From Anaerolineae bacterium (GTDB taxonomy: Bacteria > Chloroflexota > Anaerolineae > Anaerolineales > E44-bin32), in NCBI GenBank assembly GCA_030598885.1, contig JAUVOZ010000021.1:1-17496 (forward strand): 17,496 nt of DNA, written 5' to 3'. The position numbers and the translations under genes are program-made. Below are positions 14,349 through 17,496 of the stretch, in pieces; the stretch's first letter is position 1; each line of letters begins with the position of its first letter. The notes beneath the pieces are model-generated. The model ran no database searches, had not been told where the DNA came from, and worked only from the letters and a program-made list of their open reading frames with translations.

Positions 14349-14359
14349 AAATCCCTAAT

Positions 14360-15568
14360 TCATCTTAGTTCTACGATATATCTTCCTCCTTCATCCTCGG
14401 CCACGATGTGTAGGAAATAGAGCCCTGGAGCCAATTCGCGTTCGCTGAAATCGATGGTGTCGCGTTCTCCAGAGAAGACTATTATCTCGTCGGTGACCGC
14501 TTTCTGACCAGCATCGAAGAGAGCGAGCTCGAACCAAAAAACAGTATCTACATCAGCGGAAAACTCAAGGACGGTATCGGAAACGGCTTCGAATTGATAG
14601 AAATCCTCCTGGTCAAAGTCGCCTGCTTGCCCGAAATACTCACCCTTTTCAATAGGGGTAGCTGTATCAAAGTCGTCTCCAGCGTCGACTCCTGCCCCAC
14701 TATCATCTTGCATCTCCAGCATCAACTCAATAGTGTAACTGCCCTTATAGTCCTCCCAAGGACTTTCAATTGCCAGGTAGTAGGCGCCGCCCGAGGAGTT
14801 GTTCATCAAGCGGATGTCTGTGACCTCATCAGTACACCCGGTCTCGCTGATCTCCTTCTGCTTTGGGTCTAACAGTTTGACGTCGAAGCAATCCCCCTCT
14901 ATGCCTATGAATTCCACCTTCATAATCCCGCTGTTAGGGACCTCAAACTGATAATAATCCACTTGGTCATAGCCACCAATTTCCCCAGAGTATTTACCCT
15001 GTTCAATCGCGGTAGCTGTATCGAAGTCGTCTCCGGCATCGCCTCCCGCTCCGCTATCGTCTTGCATCTCCAATATCAACTCGATTGTGTAGCTGCCCTC
15101 ATAGTCCTCCCAGGGCCCTACAACTGCCAGGTAATATGTGCCGCCTGAGGAGTTGTTCATAAAGCGAATGTCGGTGACCTCACCGGCGCATCCGAACTCA
15201 CCGATTTCCTTCTGCTTTGGGTCAAACATTTTGACGTCGAAGCAATCCCCATCCAAGCCTGCGAATTCTACCTTTAAAATCACACCATTAGGGACCTCAA
15301 ACCGATAGAAGTCTTCATCACCTGCCCCCAGAGCTCCTTGTGTGATGCCTGTTTCTATTGGCATTGCCTCATCAAAGGTATTGTTAGGTTCAGTCTCGCC
15401 TTCTCCAGAGATACCAACAGCAACCACCTCTGGTTTTGGAGTGGCCACCTCCTCGACAGGTGCCGCTGGGGCAGCCTCTTCCACTGGCGCGGCCTTGGAC
15501 CCACAAGCCATTATGGAGAGGATTATTCCCATCATTGCCATCAAAAGGTACAGCTGTTTTCTGTTCAT
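14360..15568 (-). CDS. Secreted lipoprotein with three PPC-like repeats
   Basis: The 402-residue product has a lipoprotein signal peptide (MNRKQLYLLMAMMGIILSIM-AC; lipidated Cys22) and a low-complexity Ala/Pro/Glu linker (about 23-55). Three repeats resembling the bacterial pre-peptidase C-terminal (PPC) beta domain follow: about 57-172, 178-289 and 296-402, with marks such as TEPNNTFDEA, EDFYRFEVPN and GSYTIELILEM. Repeats 1 and 2 are very similar and each has a Cys pair (109/127, 227/245), probably disulfides; repeat 3 is diverged and lacks them. No catalytic domain is present. PPC domains usually accompany secreted enzymes, so a stand-alone role is unknown. The start follows GAGGAGG by nine bases; an ATG 18 bases upstream overlaps that site. 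Confidence 0.88.
   Translation of the reverse strand: MNRKQLYLLMAMMGIILSIMACGSKAAPVEEAAPAAPVEEVATPKPEVVAVGISGEGETEPNNTFDEAMPIETGITQGALGAGDEDFYRFEVPNGVILKVEFAGLDGDCFDVKMFDPKQKEIGEFGCAGEVTDIRFMNNSSGGTYYLAVVGPWEDYEGSYTIELILEMQDDSGAGGDAGDDFDTATAIEQGKYSGEIGGYDQVDYYQFEVPNSGIMKVEFIGIEGDCFDVKLLDPKQKEISETGCTDEVTDIRLMNNSSGGAYYLAIESPWEDYKGSYTIELMLEMQDDSGAGVDAGDDFDTATPIEKGEYFGQAGDFDQEDFYQFEAVSDTVLEFSADVDTVFWFELALFDAGQKAVTDEIIVFSGERDTIDFSERELAPGLYFLHIVAEDEGGRYIVELR
14620..15326 (-). repeat. Internal tandem duplication in the lipoprotein gene
   Basis: Two successive blocks of about 354 bp (118 codons) within the gene share long stretches. For example, GTAGCTGTATC-AAGTCGTCTCC occurs at both 14658 and 15012, and the TCTTGCATCTCCA and TCCTTCTGCTTTGGGTC tracts recur at the same spacing. 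They encode PPC-like repeats 2 and 1 and parts of their linkers. Similarity at the DNA level suggests a relatively recent duplication. Confidence 0.75.
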
Positions 15569-15589
15569 CGTAGAAAACCTCCTCATTTA

Positions 15590-15940
15590 TTATATTAGGG
15601 GAAGGCGAATAGACCCTTCTATATTGATGCCGGTGTCATATTCTATTTCCATAATCGATAACATGCCACCTGTGGAATTTTCTCGATCGATTATGCTGAT
15701 AGCTTCTTCTGTCGTCGGGCGGAGATCACCTCGAACGACCTCCCCTGGCCTGTCCGCTTAGGAGATGATTCGCGTGGTGTCTCAAGCTTCGGGTTCGATT
15801 TTCCGGAATTTGCAGAACTTTTCGTCTTGCTCTGCTAGAGAGAATATGCTGGTCTCAATTAGAGAGGTGATTTGTAGGTCGCTAACTCGATGGTTGAGAT
15901 ACTGGCTTACTCGGAACACAACATCTAAAAAAATGCATAG
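15590..15940 (-). pseudogene. Possible decayed coding remnant
   Basis: One minus-strand frame reads protein-like sequence in two pieces. The upstream piece (about 15940-15785) contains VSDLQITSLIETSIFSLAEQ and ends at a TGA. The downstream piece (15757-15593) contains TTEEAISIIDRENSTGG and ends at tandem TAA codons. They lie in the same frame, separated by TGA, seven codons and TAA. There is no convincing start codon or ribosome-binding site, and no family was recognised. It may be the broken tail of a lost gene, or chance open frame. Confidence 0.2.
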
Positions 15941-15944
15941 CCTG

Positions 15945-16020
15945 CCGTTCGTCCCGCGAGCTAAGCGAGACGGGACCGTTCGTCCCGCGCCGCAGGTACC
16001 CGAAGGGTGCAGACGGGATC
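15945..16020. repeat. Two tandem GC-rich hairpin units
   Basis: CCGTTCGTCCCGCG occurs perfectly at 15945-15958 and 15976-15989. Each copy is followed by AGACGGGA (15968-15975 and 16011-16018), so each unit can fold with TCCCG pairing to CGGGA. The second unit has an additional inner hairpin, ACCC-GAA-GGGT. This looks like a small dispersed palindromic repeat present in two divergent copies. Confidence 0.55.
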
Positions 16021-16055
16021 ACTGAATACTGATTACTGATTACTGGCTACTGAAT
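16021..16055. repeat. Heptamer tandem repeat (five units of ACTGATT type)
   Basis: The units are ACTGAAT, ACTGATT, ACTGATT, ACTGGCT and ACTGAAT, in exact 7-base register, with TAGTAAC following. On the minus strand the array encodes the last six residues (SVASNQ) and the stop codon of the histidine kinase. Confidence 0.8.
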
Positions 16056-17250
16056 TAGTAACCGGCAACCTCACCGTAAAGGTGCTCCCCTTCCCCGGCA
16101 CGCCGTCGCTCTCAACCTCAATACTCCCCCCATTAGCCTCTACCAGGTTTTTCGAAGTCACCAATCCAAGTCCGATGCCCTCCTTCTTTGTGGTGAACAA
16201 CGGTTCAAATAGTTTCTTCATATCCTCCTCAGATATGCCGCAGCCGGTATCCGTTATTGAGAGAGCTACCCACTTAGACCTCGGAGGTTTTCCGGAAACC
16301 TCCGAGGTTTTAATCGCGTGCGCGCTTACCGTCAGCTTGCCTCCCTTAGACATCGCCTGGTAGGCATTGGTCACTAGATTGTTCAGTATGAGACCGATAT
16401 GTTGGGGATCGACATATATCAGCGGGACATCATCATGGATCTCGATCCTGATGTTCACACCCTCGGGTGGAGGGTGCCTTTCCAAGACCTGAGCAACCAG
16501 CTCAGATACCTCCGTATTCCTTCGATCGGGCCCCCTCGTGCGTGAGAAGTCCAACAGATCAGAGACAATCTTGGTGGATTCACAAACCGCCCAATCGATC
16601 ATTTGTAGGGCTTCCCTGCCTGCATCATCCTCTTCGACAATGTCGGTGTAAAGGGCGTGCAGCGCATTGGCAATCACCGATAGAGGGTTGCGTAACTCGT
16701 GCGCAACCCCACCCGCCATTTGACCTAACACAGCCAGCTTCTCCTTGCGAACCAGTTGCTCTTGGGCCTCCCGCAGCTCTCTGGTGCGTTCCTCCACTAT
16801 CTCTTCGAGCCTCTCGGAGTACATTTTAAGCGCCTCTTCCGCCCGTTGCTTTGCCTCGGCTAACTGCTGCTGACGGAGCACCTGCTCGATCACAGTTGGC
16901 AGTAATTCTAGAAACCTTCCTTCTACATCCTTGACGACGTAGTCACCGGCGCCAAGTTTCATGGCTTCGACTGCGATCTGCTCATTCCCAGTGCCGGTGA
17001 TCATGATTGTCGGAGGCAGTTGCCCTCGAAAAGCTAAAGTGCGTATCACTTCCAACCCATCGTATACTGGCAGGTTGTGATCCACGGCTATCACATCATA
17101 GGAGCCGGCGTTGTACATGTTCAAGCCTTCTTCACCGTCACGGGCCAGATCAACTACGTAACCCGCCCGTTTCAGTTTCTTTTCAAAGAGACGGGCTATG
17201 CCGGGATCGTCCTCCATGTACAGAATTCGGATTGGTTTGGACTCAGCCAT
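16033..17250 (-). CDS. Hybrid REC-histidine kinase
   Basis: The 405-residue cytoplasmic product has no membrane segment. Residues about 6-125 form a receiver domain with the acidic pair D14/D15, phospho-acceptor D57 (VDHNLP), T85 in MITGTG and K107. A coiled coil (about 125-170) leads to the dimerisation helix with phospho-acceptor H184 (GVAHELRNPLSV). The HATPase domain (about 275-396) has the N box (ILNNLVTNAYQAM), G1 (DTGCGIS, D334), F box (LFEPLFTTKK) and G2 (GIGLGLV). Residues 315-325 are encoded by a palindromic repeat. The ATG lies five bases after the stop of the preceding regulator, so the two form an operon. Signal and target are unknown. Confidence 0.95.
   Translation of the reverse strand: MAESKPIRILYMEDDPGIARLFEKKLKRAGYVVDLARDGEEGLNMYNAGSYDVIAVDHNLPVYDGLEVIRTLAFRGQLPPTIMITGTGNEQIAVEAMKLGAGDYVVKDVEGRFLELLPTVIEQVLRQQQLAEAKQRAEEALKMYSERLEEIVEERTRELREAQEQLVRKEKLAVLGQMAGGVAHELRNPLSVIANALHALYTDIVEEDDAGREALQMIDWAVCESTKIVSDLLDFSRTRGPDRRNTEVSELVAQVLERHPPPEGVNIRIEIHDDVPLIYVDPQHIGLILNNLVTNAYQAMSKGGKLTVSAHAIKTSEVSGKPPRSKWVALSITDTGCGISEEDMKKLFEPLFTTKKEGIGLGLVTSKNLVEANGGSIEVESDGVPGKGSTFTVRLPVTNSVASNQ
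16278..16308. repeat. Perfect palindrome inside the histidine kinase coding region
   Basis: ACCTCGGAGGTTT (16278-16290) and AAACCTCCGAGGT (16296-16308) are perfect 13-bp arms around a five-base loop. The palindrome is read in frame and encodes TSEVSGKPPR plus the first base of the next codon (kinase residues 315-325). These lie between two strands of the ATPase domain, where related kinases have a short turn. Confidence 0.85.
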
Positions 17251-17255
17251 TACAC

Positions 17256-17496
17256 TTATTCTCCGTTCGGTATGGTGACAATCGACAGGAACAGACCAAG
17301 TTTGTGGATCGCTTCGGAAAACTTCTCATAATCCACTGGCTTGGTTATGTAGACGCTGCAGCCCAGTTCATAGCATCGGGACACTTCGCGGAGGTCATCG
17401 GTGGTGGTCAGGATGATGACCGGAATATGCTTTGTGTGTTCATCCGCTTTCATACGCTGAAGCACATGGTAACCATCGAGGACTGGCAGGTTGAGA
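17256..17496 (-). CDS. Rcp1-like single-domain response regulator (partial, 5' end outside window)
   Basis: The visible 79 residues are the C-terminal two thirds of a receiver domain. They start just after the phospho-acceptor aspartate (LNLPVLDGYHVLQRMK) and contain the switch Thr in VIILTTTDD and the conserved Lys in YITKPVDYEKF. The spacing and the ending …LGLFLSIVTIPNGE resemble regulators of the Rcp1 family, which have no output domain and often partner phytochrome-like or hybrid kinases. The frame is open to the edge of the window. Its stop is five bases before the kinase start, so it probably passes phosphate to or from that kinase. Confidence 0.88.
   Translation of the reverse strand, partial: LNLPVLDGYHVLQRMKADEHTKHIPVIILTTTDDLREVSRCYELGCSVYITKPVDYEKFSEAIHKLGLFLSIVTIPNGE

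Larger units (their letters stand above)
14009..14359. other. Intergenic region between mazG and the convergent lipoprotein gene
   Basis: This 351-base stretch holds no supportable gene. It contains the second copy of the 97-bp inverted-repeat element (14052-14148), a cluster of 24-bp GC-rich repeats (14208-14280), and the terminator of the opposing lipoprotein gene (14304-14348). No terminator of the usual hairpin plus T-tract form was seen for mazG on the + strand. Confidence 0.8.
15569..16032. other. Intergenic region between lipoprotein and histidine kinase genes
   Basis: This 464-base stretch has no intact gene. From the lipoprotein side it holds the lipoprotein leader, a possible decayed minus-strand coding remnant (15590-15940), a pair of GC-rich hairpin units with a 14-base direct repeat (15945-16020), and the first heptamers of the array that continues into the histidine kinase gene. 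No clear promoter for the lipoprotein could be identified. Confidence 0.7.

Noticed and set aside
15589..15594. Perfect TATAAT (minus strand) before the lipoprotein
   Set aside because: It lies five bases from the AGGAGG, so the transcript would begin within the ribosome-binding site; the -35 position (AGGGTC) is poor.
16021..16055. CRISPR-like array
   Set aside because: Units are 7 bases long without spacers; this is a simple tandem repeat.

Overview
The window looks like a bacterial chromosome segment from the Chloroflexota, most likely an Anaerolineae-type lineage. This placement is inferred from three things: the gene order rpsQ…rplQ-truA-rplM-rpsI, the zinc-binding (Cys-rich) versions of S14, S4 and L36, and the abundance of small palindromic intergenic repeats. 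No rRNA or marker search could be run. GC is moderate and start codons include many GTG.

Region 1 (1-12540) is the distal S10/spc/alpha ribosomal superoperon, all on the + strand: tail of rpmC(?), rpsQ, rplN, rplX, rplE, rpsZ, rpsH, rplF, rplR, rpsE, rpmD, rplO, secY, adk, map, rpmJ, rpsM, rpsK, rpsD, rpoA, rplQ, truA, rplM, rpsI. Many junctions overlap (ATGA or 8-bp overlaps), which implies translational coupling. infA, usually found between map and rpmJ, is absent. The rplM-rpsI junction is split by a 97-bp element with 15-bp terminal inverted repeats. A strong hairpin terminator closes the cluster at about 12502-12540.

Region 2 (12554-14359) holds a YabN-type fusion of a tetrapyrrole-methylase domain with MazG nucleotide pyrophosphohydrolase domains. 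After it come a second copy of the 97-bp element (about 84% identical to the first), a cluster of 24-bp GC-rich repeats, and a minus-strand terminator.

Region 3 (14360-17496) is on the minus strand. It has a secreted lipoprotein made of three PPC-like beta repeats, an intergenic stretch with a possible decayed coding remnant and several repeat types, then a two-component pair: the 3' part of an Rcp1-like single-domain response regulator followed by a REC-histidine kinase. The kinase gene carries a perfect 13-bp-arm palindrome read in frame inside its ATPase domain. Its last codons and stop lie in a heptamer repeat array.

The first two thirds is conserved translation and secretion machinery. 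I see no defence, CRISPR, integrase or other accessory system. The unusual material is the set of small repeats, two of which have affected the gene content or coding sequence of core or signalling genes.
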